From Bacillus sp. P14.5 (GTDB lineage: Bacteria > Bacillota > Bacilli > Bacillales > Bacillaceae_B): 64,000 nucleotides of DNA. Position numbers and translations under genes: made by a program. Of this stretch, positions 46,871-55,801 are shown piece after piece (position 1 is the stretch's first letter; each line of letters starts with the position of its first letter). The DNA lies in assembly GCF_003316765.1 (NCBI RefSeq), contig NZ_NIJF01000009.1:1-64000 (forward strand). The letters run 5' to 3'. The notes beneath the pieces were generated by a model. It was not told the DNA's origin. It ran no database searches and saw nothing but the letters and a program-made list of their open reading frames with translations.

Positions 46871-46988
46871 GATTTCCGCTCCAGGCGCACGACTCCGCGG
46901 GGCAGGCGTTGAGCCTCCTCGGCTTCGCCTGCGGCTCCTCACCTGTCCCGCTATTCCCTCAGGAGGTCGCACGCCTTCCGCTCCAATC
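46871..46988. repeat. Outer palindromic repeat module, uninterrupted copy
   Basis: gatttccgctccaggcgcac at the left is matched, inverted, by gcacgccttccgctccaatc at the right. The core reads gcctcctcggcttcgcctgc, then ggctcctcacctgtcccgc, without the insert present at 7383-7510 and 60068-60195. This is the reference copy for the outer module. Confidence 0.88.
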
Positions 46989-47152
46989 CTTCTAACTAAA
47001 AGGAGAATAAAATAACATTCAAAAGCAACAAGGTTTTAGAAAAGAGCCAATTTTTCAGAAAAAAGCCCTTTAAAAAGTATATCACAAGGTCTTCCATTTC
47101 TTAATATTGTCACCAAAATGAAATATCATTTACACGGTACTTCCTCACAAAA

Positions 47153-47189
47153 ATACCCGGCAAAAGCACTTACCACTTTTACCGGGTAT
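47153..47189 (-). terminator. Terminator after the S9 peptidase gene
   Basis: atacccgg / ccgggtat, extended by an aaaag/ctttt pair, is followed on the minus strand by five T. Confidence 0.87.
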
Positions 47190-47201
47190 CTCGTCAGGAC
47201 A

Positions 47202-49175
47202 TCAAATATACTTTCTGAACCAATTCTTAATATAATTCAGTCTGGCCACCCTTAGATTAGGCTTGCCGTTCCTGGACAGGTTGTGATTCGATTCAGGGAA
47301 CCGCACCATCTCCGTTTCCTTCCCCTGCCTTTTGACAGCGATGTACAACTGCTCCGCCTGTTCTATCGGGCAGCGGTAATCTTTCTCGCTGTGAAGGATC
47401 AGAAGCGGTGTATCAATATTTTCTGCATAAGCAAGAGGCGAGTGCTTCCACAACTTTTCAATATCATTCAAATCTGCGTCAATCTGCCACTCGGAAAAAT
47501 AGTACCCGATGTCACTGACTCCGTAGAAACTCACCCAGTTTGAAATCGATCGCTGCGTGACAGCTGCCTTGAATAAATCGGTATGGCCGACAATCCAGTT
47601 GGTCATAAAGCCGCCGTAGCTTCCTCCTGTGACACCCAGTCTCTCCTTATCAATAAAGTCATATTTTTCGACAGCATGATTCACGGCTGCCATTACATCC
47701 TCGTAGTCTCCGCCGCCGTAGTCGCCACGGACCGCATCTACAAAGGTCTGTCCATATCCATGGCTGCCGCGCGGATTGATGAAGAGAACAGCGTATCCTT
47801 CAGCTGCAAGCATCTGGAACTCTTGATAATAGGTATTCCCATACATCATATGAGGACCGCCATGGATTTCAACGATCAAGCCGCATTTCGCTCCTTCTTT
47901 AAGGCTTGCAGGCTTCATCAGCCAGCCGTTCACTTCCAAATCATCGCTGCTTTTAAAAGTAAGAGCTTCTGTTTTCGAAAGCTCCACTCCTGAGAGAAAT
48001 TCTTCATTGACGGATGTGAGCTGATTCAAACTCCCTGAAGGAATATCAAGCATGAACAGGTCGCCTGGGAGTTCCGGGTTACTGATGGCAGCAATGGCTT
48101 TTTGATTGTCCGCATCCAAATCAAATCCGTAAATATGCTGATCATCCAATAGTGCCGGATACAGGGACCCATCACGATTTCCGTAATACAACACAGTATT
48201 TCCATTGTCTGAGGTCAGAAAATAAAAGCTTTGATTATCCGACGCCCACTGGATTCCCGGGTTTGACACGCCTTGCTGAAAATCAATGACCATGAAGTCG
48301 CCGACTGGGCTGTCCAGTTCACTTGTCAGGCAGCTTAACGATTCTGCTTCCATTTCATACAGCCATACCTTCGTAAGCGTAGCGTTTTGATACTCTTTCT
48401 CGTGACCAAGAAGAGCGATGGAGCGGCTGTCGGGCGACCAGGCGGCATTCCCGAAATACCCCGTTCCGCCCGTTACCTTTTTCTCGGTACCTTCCTCTAC
48501 ATCATATAAAAATAAATCGGTCTGAAAAGAGGTATCGAGGTCGGCGCTTTTGTCAGCGCCATAGGCTATATACCTGCCATCAGGCGACCAGGATTGCAGG
48601 GAGTAATCGACTTCCCCTTCAGTGATTTCCTTCATCTCCAATGTTTCCAACTCGATGACTGCTACATGGCTTCTTTTTCCACTGAAAAAACCGCTGTCAT
48701 CCGATTTGTACTTCATCTTCTTCACTTCAAGAGGCTGGGGCAGCTTTTCTTCTGCCTCCCCTTCTGTCAGGGTCTCTCCTTCTTTTAAAGCTGTCGAGAA
48801 TGCAATTTTCGTACCGCAGGGAGACCACAGCGGCTGTGATGCGCCATTAGGGCAGCGGGTAAGCTGCTGCGCTTCTCCTCCGTTCACTGACAGTAAATAC
48901 AACTGATTTTTGCCAGAACGGTCTGATACAAAAACAACCTCTTTCCCATCCGGTGACCATCTTGGAGAAGTATTGCGATTTTCCCCAAACGTCCATTGGC
49001 TGCTAATTCCTGTATTAATAGAAAGATGGTAAAGATTCGATATGTAGTCGTTCTTCTCCTTGTCCATTTCGGTTAACACATATACGGCTTCATTTCCCTG
49101 AGGTGAAAGCTTCGGGTCGGAAACCGACTTCAAAGCAAATAAATCTTCTGCAGTGATTCCTCTTCTGTTTATCAA
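47202..49175 (-). CDS. S9 family serine peptidase (YuxL-like acylaminoacyl peptidase)
   Basis: The 657-residue protein has the same length as B. subtilis YuxL. An N-terminal WD40-like beta-propeller (about 20-380) contains repeated patterns such as SPRWSPDGKEVVFVSDRSG and QSWSPDGRYIAYG. The alpha/beta hydrolase follows with the nucleophile in GVTGGSYGGFMTNW (about 510), Asp in LHSEKDYRCP and His in ESNHNLSRNG. It probably trims peptides with blocked N termini in the cytosol, as no signal peptide is present. The TTG start is 8 nt after AAAGGGAG. It stands alone. Confidence 0.9.
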   Translation of the reverse strand: MINRRGITAEDLFALKSVSDPKLSPQGNEAVYVLTEMDKEKNDYISNLYHLSINTGISSQWTFGENRNTSPRWSPDGKEVVFVSDRSGKNQLYLLSVNGGEAQQLTRCPNGASQPLWSPCGTKIAFSTALKEGETLTEGEAEEKLPQPLEVKKMKYKSDDSGFFSGKRSHVAVIELETLEMKEITEGEVDYSLQSWSPDGRYIAYGADKSADLDTSFQTDLFLYDVEEGTEKKVTGGTGYFGNAAWSPDSRSIALLGHEKEYQNATLTKVWLYEMEAESLSCLTSELDSPVGDFMVIDFQQGVSNPGIQWASDNQSFYFLTSDNGNTVLYYGNRDGSLYPALLDDQHIYGFDLDADNQKAIAAISNPELPGDLFMLDIPSGSLNQLTSVNEEFLSGVELSKTEALTFKSSDDLEVNGWLMKPASLKEGAKCGLIVEIHGGPHMMYGNTYYQEFQMLAAEGYAVLFINPRGSHGYGQTFVDAVRGDYGGGDYEDVMAAVNHAVEKYDFIDKERLGVTGGSYGGFMTNWIVGHTDLFKAAVTQRSISNWVSFYGVSDIGYYFSEWQIDADLNDIEKLWKHSPLAYAENIDTPLLILHSEKDYRCPIEQAEQLYIAVKRQGKETEMVRFPESNHNLSRNGKPNLRVARLNYIKNWFRKYI

Positions 49176-49460
49176 AATGCCAACTCCCTTTCAATCTAAA
49201 TGTATACCTTATTTTAAAAAGTTCGACAGGCCATGCTCAAATCCTTTGTCTGCGAAATTTTTTGGTTCGGAGAGACTTTTCTATAACCGATTTTTGTGCT
49301 TTTATCTTGTGTTTAGATTTCCGGATAAACATCCATACTAGAAAAAAGATTCCGTTTCGACCTTATTCTTCAATTTTGGATATTGATAAATCAGTAAAAA
49401 GTACGTACAATAAAAATACGAACACACGTTCTTTAATTCCTTATAAGAAGGAGCATAATT

Positions 49461-49850
49461 ATGACCAGGATATCTGAGGAAGATCGAAACATCTTAGAGC
49501 AGGCGATTTACCTGCCGATGGTCTTGACTGTGCTGGACAGGGATTTCACGGTTGTGGAAAAGAGTCCCTTCAAACTGAAAAGGCCCTACCTGGAACTGAT
49601 CGAGGAAACAATGAAGATCATCCAAAGCGAGCTTGCAAGCGTGAAGAAGCACATGAAACACAACGGAATGAAAGTGGAAAGAATCAAATCGGACGATGCT
49701 TTCACCATGTATTTATTTCTCTACAAAGGATACGAAGAGCATCACAACTACTTCAATCCCCGGCTGCGCAACAGGGTCGAGGATCTGTTGAGGCATTACT
49801 TGTATCAGCGGTTCCTGAACACCACCTCCCAGGAAAGCAAAAAAGCGTGA
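49461..49850 (+). CDS. yhjD: YhjD family protein, function unknown
   Basis: The 129-residue soluble protein starts TRISEEDRNILEQAIYLPMV and has SPFKLKRPYLELIE, both typical of the YhjD family found only in Bacillaceae. It is helix-rich and charged, with no catalytic motif. AAGAAGGAG precedes the ATG. It converges with comK, as in B. subtilis where yhjD is in the same neighbourhood; no functional link is known. Confidence 0.85.
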   Translation: MTRISEEDRNILEQAIYLPMVLTVLDRDFTVVEKSPFKLKRPYLELIEETMKIIQSELASVKKHMKHNGMKVERIKSDDAFTMYLFLYKGYEEHHNYFNPRLRNRVEDLLRHYLYQRFLNTTSQESKKA

Positions 49851-49906
49851 GGCTCCTCACGCTTTAAGCTGTTGGCCAAACCTCCGCCTTCACAACAGGA
49901 AGGCGG
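49842..49906. terminator. Two hairpins between yhjD and comK
   Basis: aaagcgtgagg / cctcacgcttt (49842-49865) begins inside the last codons of yhjD and ends in a short T-run. ccgccttc / gaaggcgg (49884-49906) lies just after comK on the minus strand. Confidence 0.72.
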
Positions 49907-49919
49907 CTTCAGCCAACTG

Positions 49920-50504
49920 TTATACATCCTCCCCCGAGGTTTTCTGTCCCCAGGCATACACCGGCACATGCTCGGAAGCCCTTCCGGGAAAGACTCCAAA
50001 ATTCTGTGATGAAGACTTTCTGTCAGCATTCAAGATCCGATGCTGAAAGTTGATCCGAAGCATCGCCGTCCTCATCATCTGAGCCTCGAAACTGGCAAAT
50101 GACATGGGCAGGGTAAAACTCCTGCGGTTACGGAATGTAACGCTTATCTCTTTGCTGTTTAATTTAGTGTAGGAAAGTACGTGATCATGGGATATCCAAA
50201 TACATTCTGATTTGGCTGGTGAAGTGGTTGGGAACAAATAAATAGACGAATGAGGATCTACAATGATGGGGGCTTTATGAGTGATGCCTGTTAAACGCTT
50301 GGTTCCGTCCTTTCTTCCTTGATAAGAAGACCCGTAAAACTCACAGCTTTTCTTGATGATTTCAAAGGGTTTAAATGGAGATATTAAGGTTTCATTTCCT
50401 TCATGGATTTCCGTATAAGTACGGGTTCCATATTCTATTGGCATAATCAACATCGTATAAGGGTTGATTTCATATTCTTCGATTATACGAGATTTTTCGA
50501 CCAT
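49920..50504 (-). CDS. comK: Competence transcription factor ComK
   Basis: The 194-residue ComK homologue has the family signature CEFYGSSYQGRKDGTKRLTG (about 53-72), then ITHKAPIIVDPHSSIYLFPT and CIWISHDHV. In B. subtilis ComK binds paired AT boxes and switches on DNA-uptake genes, including addAB, which lies 10 kb away here. The C terminus (RASEHVPVYAWGQKTSGEDV) is unlike that of B. subtilis, where the last residues are needed for ClpC-MecA degradation. No certain ComK box was found in its own upstream region, which is AT-rich. Confidence 0.92.
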   Translation of the reverse strand: MVEKSRIIEEYEINPYTMLIMPIEYGTRTYTEIHEGNETLISPFKPFEIIKKSCEFYGSSYQGRKDGTKRLTGITHKAPIIVDPHSSIYLFPTTSPAKSECIWISHDHVLSYTKLNSKEISVTFRNRRSFTLPMSFASFEAQMMRTAMLRINFQHRILNADRKSSSQNFGVFPGRASEHVPVYAWGQKTSGEDV

Positions 50505-50656
50505 TTCTTCGCCTCCTCTACATTTTTCTCTAATATAATAGCATAATATTCCAAAAATAACACTCGTTTTCCATAATTTGTCCTCCTAAATAATTTTCAG
50601 AAAATTAAAATATTTACGTTGTTTTCTCATCTTTTTTCTCATATAATATAACAAAC
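50505..50656. promoter_or_regulatory. comK: AT-rich comK upstream region
   Basis: The 150 bases upstream of comK are about four-fifths A+T and contain several possible -10 boxes (tattatatt, tatattat). No clean AAAAN5TTTT box pair was seen. Promoter position is a guess. Confidence 0.4.
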
Positions 50657-50780
50657 AAAAGCGGAAGCGCCTCGATCAGTCCCGACAGGCAAATGTTCCA
50701 AAGATTAAAAAGTGGTCTTTCCTTTTAATCTCTTCAGGTTGTTTGACCTTGAGCAGGCTGGGCACTGAAGCTGGACGTGG
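50657..50780. repeat. Inner repeat module, free-standing copy
   Basis: It runs aaaagcggaagcgcctcgat, ... cccgacaggcaaatgttcc, ..., ctgaagctggacgtgg. It matches the inserts within the two composite repeats (7383-7510 and 60068-60195) in order and length. Its centre forms a hairpin (aaagattaaaa...ttttaatctct). It shows the inner module is an independent element. Confidence 0.87.
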
Positions 50781-50966
50781 ATAACATAGCTATAAGTTGT
50801 CCACAGTGGTAGATTTTATTGTTTCCTAATCCACCGGAATCATCATCCGATCACTTTATCGAGAGCTAAAACAGCAGTATCCTTTCAAGACTTATTATGC
50901 ATTTGTCATGTGATAACCAGGTTCTGTGCAATCTGTTTTTAAAAAAGACTTTAGAGGTGAGCCCAA

Positions 50967-51206
50967 ATGGATAAAAAGAAAACTTATTCAGAGATGATGA
51001 AGGCTTGTGCAATGTCCCGGAAAACAGCCACCGAGATGACTTTGAATGAAATTTACGTTGATATGGTCTTGAATGAATTGCACTTGGTCAATCAAAAAAG
51101 AATGTTAAAAGAAGAATTGGACTGCGCACTTGATCAGCGAGATAAGAAGAAATTCATGGCATTGTCGCTGCAGTTAAAAAACCTGAACGAAGAATACGGT
51201 ATATAA
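50967..51206 (+). CDS. IDEAL domain protein
   Basis: The 79-residue protein carries the IDEAL domain near the C terminus (about 45-73: MLKEELDCALDQRDKKKFMA, then LSLQLKNL). IDEAL domains are short helical modules found in Firmicutes, seen alone or after other domains, usually with unknown partners. TTAGAGGTGAG precedes the ATG. It lies between comK and a coiled-coil protein and ends at a bidirectional hairpin. Confidence 0.85.
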   Translation: MDKKKTYSEMMKACAMSRKTATEMTLNEIYVDMVLNELHLVNQKRMLKEELDCALDQRDKKKFMALSLQLKNLNEEYGI

Positions 51207-51210
51207 AATA

Positions 51211-51235
51211 TGGACTGACCCCCAAAGTCAGTCCA
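51211..51235. terminator. Hairpin between the IDEAL and coiled-coil genes
   Basis: tggactgac / gtcagtcca is a perfect 9-bp stem with a 7-nt loop. T-run is weak on both sides. Confidence 0.65.
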
Positions 51236-51245
51236 CCTTTCATTT

Positions 51246-52181
51246 TCATGCTTTCTCCAAATGCTGTTTCTTCTTCTCTTCCGCCTCTTCTATTTCTTTA
51301 GAGAGTTTCTTCGCATCTTGTCCCAGCTTCTCGTAAAGACCACGAAGCTTGCTTCTTGTTTCGGTCACTCCTGCAGCGGTACGGCTGATTTTATCCTGAA
51401 CCATCATATCGGAGAAAAAGTTATCGAAAAATAAATCGGTCATATTTAGAAAACCGGAAACCTGCAGAGTTTGAGTCGATTCCATGTTCAAATCGGCTAG
51501 TTCTTTTTCCAGCTTTTTTAAATATCTCTGTGCTTCATGAAGCGACCTTTGGGCTTCATCCATCCTTGATCGCTTAGCCGCACTTGAGATAAGACCTCCT
51601 CCGACCATGTCAACCATTCCCCAGTTTCCGGCACTTTCCAGCGAATCAGATGCCGAGTCTAATTTCAGAAGAGCCAAAGCGGCTGCATCTTCGGCTTCCT
51701 TCACCTCTTTCAGCTGAGCTTTATATTCAGCAGACTGTTCGGCAAGGTTGAATAACAGCTGGCTTAAAGGCGAAGAAGAATCATGTATCATTTTTTCTTT
51801 TGTTTCAAGCAGCAGCTCATAACGGGTATGGGGAGACCCCAACTCCGTGAGTTTACTGGACACTTCCCTCTCTTCCTGGAGGAGCTCCTGCAGGGTCAGC
51901 TCCCACTCATCAACCTGAAGCTTTACTTTGACTGCCTCCTCCTTCTCCTTTTGAAGCCGGTCTTCTTTCTTTCCTGTCATTGTCAGCAGCAAACCTGTTA
52001 TCGTCCACCCTTCCAGCTTTTCCACATCCTGGTTTTCTTTTTGCAGTTCACCTTTAAGATGAGTCAGCTTTGTTCTTGCCTCTTTGATTTCTTCCTGCAG
52101 ACTGTTTTGCCGCTCTGACCATTTTCTATGTAATTTTAGATCCTCTTTTACCTTATCTAGCCGAGAATTAATTTCTTCCAT
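51246..52181 (-). CDS. Large coiled-coil protein, function unknown
   Basis: The 311-residue protein is almost entirely predicted coiled coil: residues 1-65, 75-125, 145-180 and 205-240, followed by a last helix (about 275-311) rich in Lys and Glu. A Gly-rich break (SAGNWGMVDMVGGGLISSAA) divides it in the middle. No catalytic motif, signal or membrane helix is seen. ATG at 52181 is used because GGGAGGGA lies 8 nt upstream, and the ATG at 52199 overlaps that site. It follows the M48 peptidase by about 60 bp. Structural role is only a guess. Confidence 0.75.
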   Translation of the reverse strand: MEEINSRLDKVKEDLKLHRKWSERQNSLQEEIKEARTKLTHLKGELQKENQDVEKLEGWTITGLLLTMTGKKEDRLQKEKEEAVKVKLQVDEWELTLQELLQEEREVSSKLTELGSPHTRYELLLETKEKMIHDSSSPLSQLLFNLAEQSAEYKAQLKEVKEAEDAAALALLKLDSASDSLESAGNWGMVDMVGGGLISSAAKRSRMDEAQRSLHEAQRYLKKLEKELADLNMESTQTLQVSGFLNMTDLFFDNFFSDMMVQDKISRTAAGVTETRSKLRGLYEKLGQDAKKLSKEIEEAEEKKKQHLEKA

Positions 52182-52242
52182 ATAAAAAATCCCTCCCATT
52201 GTCTGTACTATTACATACGGATGGGAGGAATTTTAGTTTCAT

Positions 52243-53498
52243 CTATTCTTTTTCATACTCCTGCAGCATGATCAGCCTTTCAAGCATTGTTGGATGCCCG
52301 TATCTGAAGATTTTTACCAGGAGCGGCGGATTGACCTGGCTCAAGCCCACCCTTGAAAGTTCCTGGAATGAGGAAATGGCAGCTTCCTTGTCTCCTGTCA
52401 TTTCGATGGCATACAGATCGGCGCGCGTCTCCTGATACCTGGATATAAAATTAGAGAACGGACTGATGGTGAACATAAGCATGGAGGTGATCACCAGGAA
52501 CAGTGGAAGTGAACTCAGACTGGAGACCTTTTCCACCTTCACCTTTTCTCCATGTCTGCTAACAATGAACTTCATTAGTTTAGCTGCAATCCACAGACCA
52601 AAGAATGAAAAAGCCAGGTACAAGGCTATGCCGATATAAATATGCTTCTCGACGTAGTGAGCCATTTCATGGGCCATGACAAAAAGGATTTCCCTTTCGG
52701 TGAGCTTGTTAATCGTCGTATCCCATAGAACGATTCTTGAATTTGAACCAACCCCTGTCACATAGGCATTGAGCGAGTTTGTCTTAGAGGACATATCGAC
52801 TTCATACACATGATCAGCAGGAATATTTGCCCGATCAGCAATGTCCAGAATTTTTTCTTCAAGAACTTTATTCTTCAAAGGGGTAAAGTCATTATACAAA
52901 GGATCAATCAGGACAGGCTGGATGAACATCATGAATATACTGAATGGCACCGACAAAGCCCATGCAGCCAGCCACCATCTCTTGGGAAACTTCCTGATCA
53001 GCCAGTAAAGAACGGAAACGATGATGAACATCGTCAGGTAATTCACCCAGAAATCCGTCAATTCATCCTTCATCCACTGAGAGAAGGTCTGGGTCGAAAT
53101 ATCATAATCTCTCGAAATCCTGTAAGAAATATATTGAAAAGGAAAAATGACAACATTGGAGAGCAGCGAAAGCCAGAACAGATAAATCCCCGTCTGAAGT
53201 ATCCTGAACTTCGATGTCGACTCGGACCAGCGCTCAAATGCCTTGGAAACCCCCAGTATCAAAATCAGGAAATAAAACAGCCATTCATATGGTGTGGAAA
53301 GAAAGAACAACAGGTTCTTTATCTTCGAATATTCTTCACTCAGCATCAGTTCCCTGCCGTTCATAAACGTTTCCGGATCTGCACTGCTTCCCTTATAAAC
53401 TTCAGGCAAAGATGAATCAGCTAAAAAGTAAAGATAAACGTAAAAAAGATCCCTAACAGCAAATATAACAACACAGCCCTGAAAGCCCATTTACGCAT
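52243..53498 (-). pseudogene. M48 family membrane metallopeptidase (YhfN/Ste24-like), N-terminal frameshift
   Basis: The long frame (52243-53490) lacks a ribosome binding site at its first ATG. GGAGGA instead lies 7 nt before an ATG at 53498 in another frame (MRKWAFRAVLLYLLLG), which ends after 25 codons. Adding one T to the run near 53445 joins the two as GIFFYVYLYFLADSSLPEV, giving 418 residues. The protein is like YhfN: membrane helices at both ends and the zinc site HEMAHYVEKH (about 283). Family members clip prenylated or misfolded membrane proteins. The long frame already holds the active site, so only the first 30 residues are affected. Confidence 0.82.
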
Positions 53499-53819
53499 TA
53501 TTTGTTCCTCCCTTCATTCCTCTATAATATATGTAATGACATGTCCTACTAAATAGAACAACCAGTTTGAACAAACTCTTCTTAGTTTGCCACATATGGA
53601 AAAACATATTTAATGTCACGAAAGATGGAAGTGACTGATCAGGGATACACTTGGTATAAAGGAACCTAGAGTCTAACAAGCCATTAGTGTAGTGCGAAGG
53701 CTCACGGTATGTCCGGGAGAGCAAACGCTGGCAGCATACTTCTAATACCACATTTCAAGTGACACAATCCCCAAAGTTTCTCTAAAGGTTATCAACGATA
53801 CCTTAAGTCAAAAACTCTC
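53499..53819. other. Gene-free spacer between the M48 gene and the repeat array
   Basis: About 320 bases. A short minus-strand frame here has no ribosome binding site and is rejected. No structure was found. Confidence 0.5.
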
Positions 53820-54432
53820 TAAGTGTTCCTTAGCAGGGTTCTATTGACACTTCAAGCCAGCCAGGTGTTTCTTAGCAGACTTCTAATGATCACTTCAAGC
53901 CAAATAAGCCAGCCAAGTGTCTCTTAGAAGACTTCTAATGATCACTTCAAGTCAAATGAGCCAGTCAAGTGTCTCTTAGCAGACTTCTAATGATCACTTC
54001 AAGTCAAATAAGCCAGCCAAGTGTCTCTTAGAAGACTTCTAATGATCACTTCAAGTCAAATGAGCCAGCCAAGTGTCTCTTAGAAGACTTCTAATGATCA
54101 CTTCAAGTCAAATGAGCCAGTCAAGTGTCTCTTAGAAGACTTCTAATGATCACTTCAAGTCAAATAAGCCATCCTAGTGTCTCTTAGAAGACTTCTAATG
54201 ATCACTTCAGGCAAAATAAGCCAGCCAGGTGTTTCTTAGCAGACTTCTAATGATCACTTCAAGCCAAATAAGCCAGCCAAGTGTCTCTTAGCAGACTTTT
54301 AATGAACACTTCAAGCCAAATGAGCCAGCCAACTGTTTCTTAGCAGACTTCTAATGATCACTTCAAGCCAAATAAGCCAACCAAGTTTTCCTTTGCAGAG
54401 CTATATAAGACACTTCAAGCCATTAAATAACC
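53820..54432. repeat. 52-bp tandem repeat array, largest in the window
   Basis: The anchor cacttcaag recurs at 53848, then 53891, 53943, 53995, 54047, 54099, 54151, 54203, 54255, 54307, 54359 and 54411. All steps are exactly 52 bp except the first (43 bp, owing to a 9-bp deletion). A unit runs cttctaatgatcacttcaag, then tcaaataagccagccaagtg, then tctcttagaaga. The junction of units forms the palindrome ttagaagacttctaa. Inner units differ by one to four bases. It fills the gap between the M48 gene and azlD. Confidence 0.95.
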
Positions 54433-54541
54433 TGCCTTGTGTTTCTCAAAAGAGCACTCACAACCCGGGAGCCGTGTACCTCGAGTGAACAGCCTCCTCA
54501 AAAACTGATCTAAAAAAAGAGAAGGATCCAAAGACCCTTCC

Positions 54542-54853
54542 CTACATAAATAACAACGAATATACAGAAAGCACCGCGATCGCTCCAAGCACCACCACAA
54601 TGACATTTGCTCCTAGATAAGCAATGATGAACGCTGCAGCGGCTCCAACAACGCCAAACCAAATATCTCCCTCACTGATCAACAGGATCTTCGGGAAAAT
54701 AAGGGCGCCCAGGACGGCAAACGGCACATTTTTTAAAACTCCCTGCAGGAATGGAGGAAGCTCTTTTCCTTGAAACATGATGAGTGGTACAAGCCGCGGA
54801 ATATACGTGACAGCCGCCATTCCTATGATCATGATTAAAATAGTTTCACTCAT
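54542..54853 (-). CDS. azlD: AzlD, branched-chain amino acid exporter subunit
   Basis: The 103-residue protein has about four helices and typical AzlD motifs: MAAVTYIPRLVPLI and LKNVPFAVLGALIFP. With AzlC it exports branched-chain amino acids and their toxic analogues such as 4-azaleucine. It overlaps the azlC stop by 8 bp. It ends next to a short Cys/Arg-rich plus region and the 52-bp repeat array. Confidence 0.88.
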   Translation of the reverse strand: MSETILIMIIGMAAVTYIPRLVPLIMFQGKELPPFLQGVLKNVPFAVLGALIFPKILLISEGDIWFGVVGAAAAFIIAYLGANVIVVVLGAIAVLSVYSLLFM

Positions 54854-55571
54854 TGGAGGGCTCCCCTTTCAGATTCCGGCTTGTCACAAACTCTACAAGG
54901 ACAGCAGACAAAATGGTCGATATCATGATTGCCCATCCTTCTGATATAGAAGTAGTAAACAGAAATACTGTGTTCAAAGCAGCTGCCGTTGCGGCAAGGT
55001 ACACTACCTTCACACTTTTCTTCATGGAAGGGACGAGCAAGCCCACGAACATGGCATAGAGTGCCACACCCATACTCACCTGCAGGAATTGAGGAAGTAT
55101 CTGTCCAATGATATATCCCAGTCCCGAATTCACTACCCAGCTGGCATAAGAAATGAGGATCACTCCAAAAGCAAAGGCTGTTTTCACCTTTCCATCCTTG
55201 ACGGAAATAACGGTAAAAGTCTCATCTGTGATCCCAAAAGAATAAATGGCCTTTACCCAGCCCTTTTCTTTTTCGAGCTTTTCATTCAAGGAAGCCGACA
55301 TCAAGAAATGACGGATATTCACAATAAATGTAGTTAGAATGATTTCAAAAACACCCGTGCCAATCGCTATTAAACTTAAAGAAATGTACTGAGCAGCCCC
55401 CGCGAACACAAGCAGGCTCATCAGGACTGTTTCATAAAGTGACAACCCGGTTGTACGCGCCAGAAGACCGAACGTCAGCGCAACCGGAAAGTACCCGACT
55501 GCAATACTGATACCTGCCTGGAGGCCCAGTCGGAATTCACCAGGCTTCCTTGTGTTGATCAAAGCTTCCAC
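54846..55571 (-). CDS. azlC: AzlC family branched-chain amino acid exporter
   Basis: The 241-residue protein has about eight helices and begins with the AzlC block GLQAGISIAVGYFPVALTFG (about 16-35). I choose the GTG at 55571: GTGAGGA lies 5 nt upstream. The frame also opens at an ATG at 55625, but that ATG sits at the expected transcript start, 4 bp after the -10 of the promoter at 55629-55657. AzlC and AzlD form a two-subunit exporter. Confidence 0.85.
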   Translation of the reverse strand: MEALINTRKPGEFRLGLQAGISIAVGYFPVALTFGLLARTTGLSLYETVLMSLLVFAGAAQYISLSLIAIGTGVFEIILTTFIVNIRHFLMSASLNEKLEKEKGWVKAIYSFGITDETFTVISVKDGKVKTAFAFGVILISYASWVVNSGLGYIIGQILPQFLQVSMGVALYAMFVGLLVPSMKKSVKVVYLAATAAALNTVFLFTTSISEGWAIMISTILSAVLVEFVTSRNLKGEPSNE

Positions 55572-55628
55572 TCTTGTCCTCACCCCTTTTATAAATATAT
55601 CAATTGCCGAAATAAATAATTTCATTAT

Positions 55629-55657
55629 ATTATAGCGGGGAAGATTTTAGTATACAA
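55629..55657 (-). promoter_or_regulatory. azlC: Sigma-A promoter of azlCD
   Basis: On the minus strand TTGTAT (55657-55652) and TATAAT (55634-55629) are 17 bp apart. Transcription should start about 55620, which rules out the long azlC start. Confidence 0.78.
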
Positions 55658-55801
55658 GAATAATTGTGAAAGTTATGCAGATTATCATTTAGAATGAAAT
55701 AGAAACACGGTGCATGAATATTAAACGCTCCCAGGTGAGGAACAATCTTAATCAATGCTGCACCTGTAAGCTCTTTGCTTTGAACGAAGAGCTGTTTCCA
55801 T

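Noticed and set aside
53820..54432. Possible CRISPR array
   Set aside because: The full 52-bp unit is repeated without variable spacers, and no cas genes are in the window. The other arrays were rejected for the same reason.
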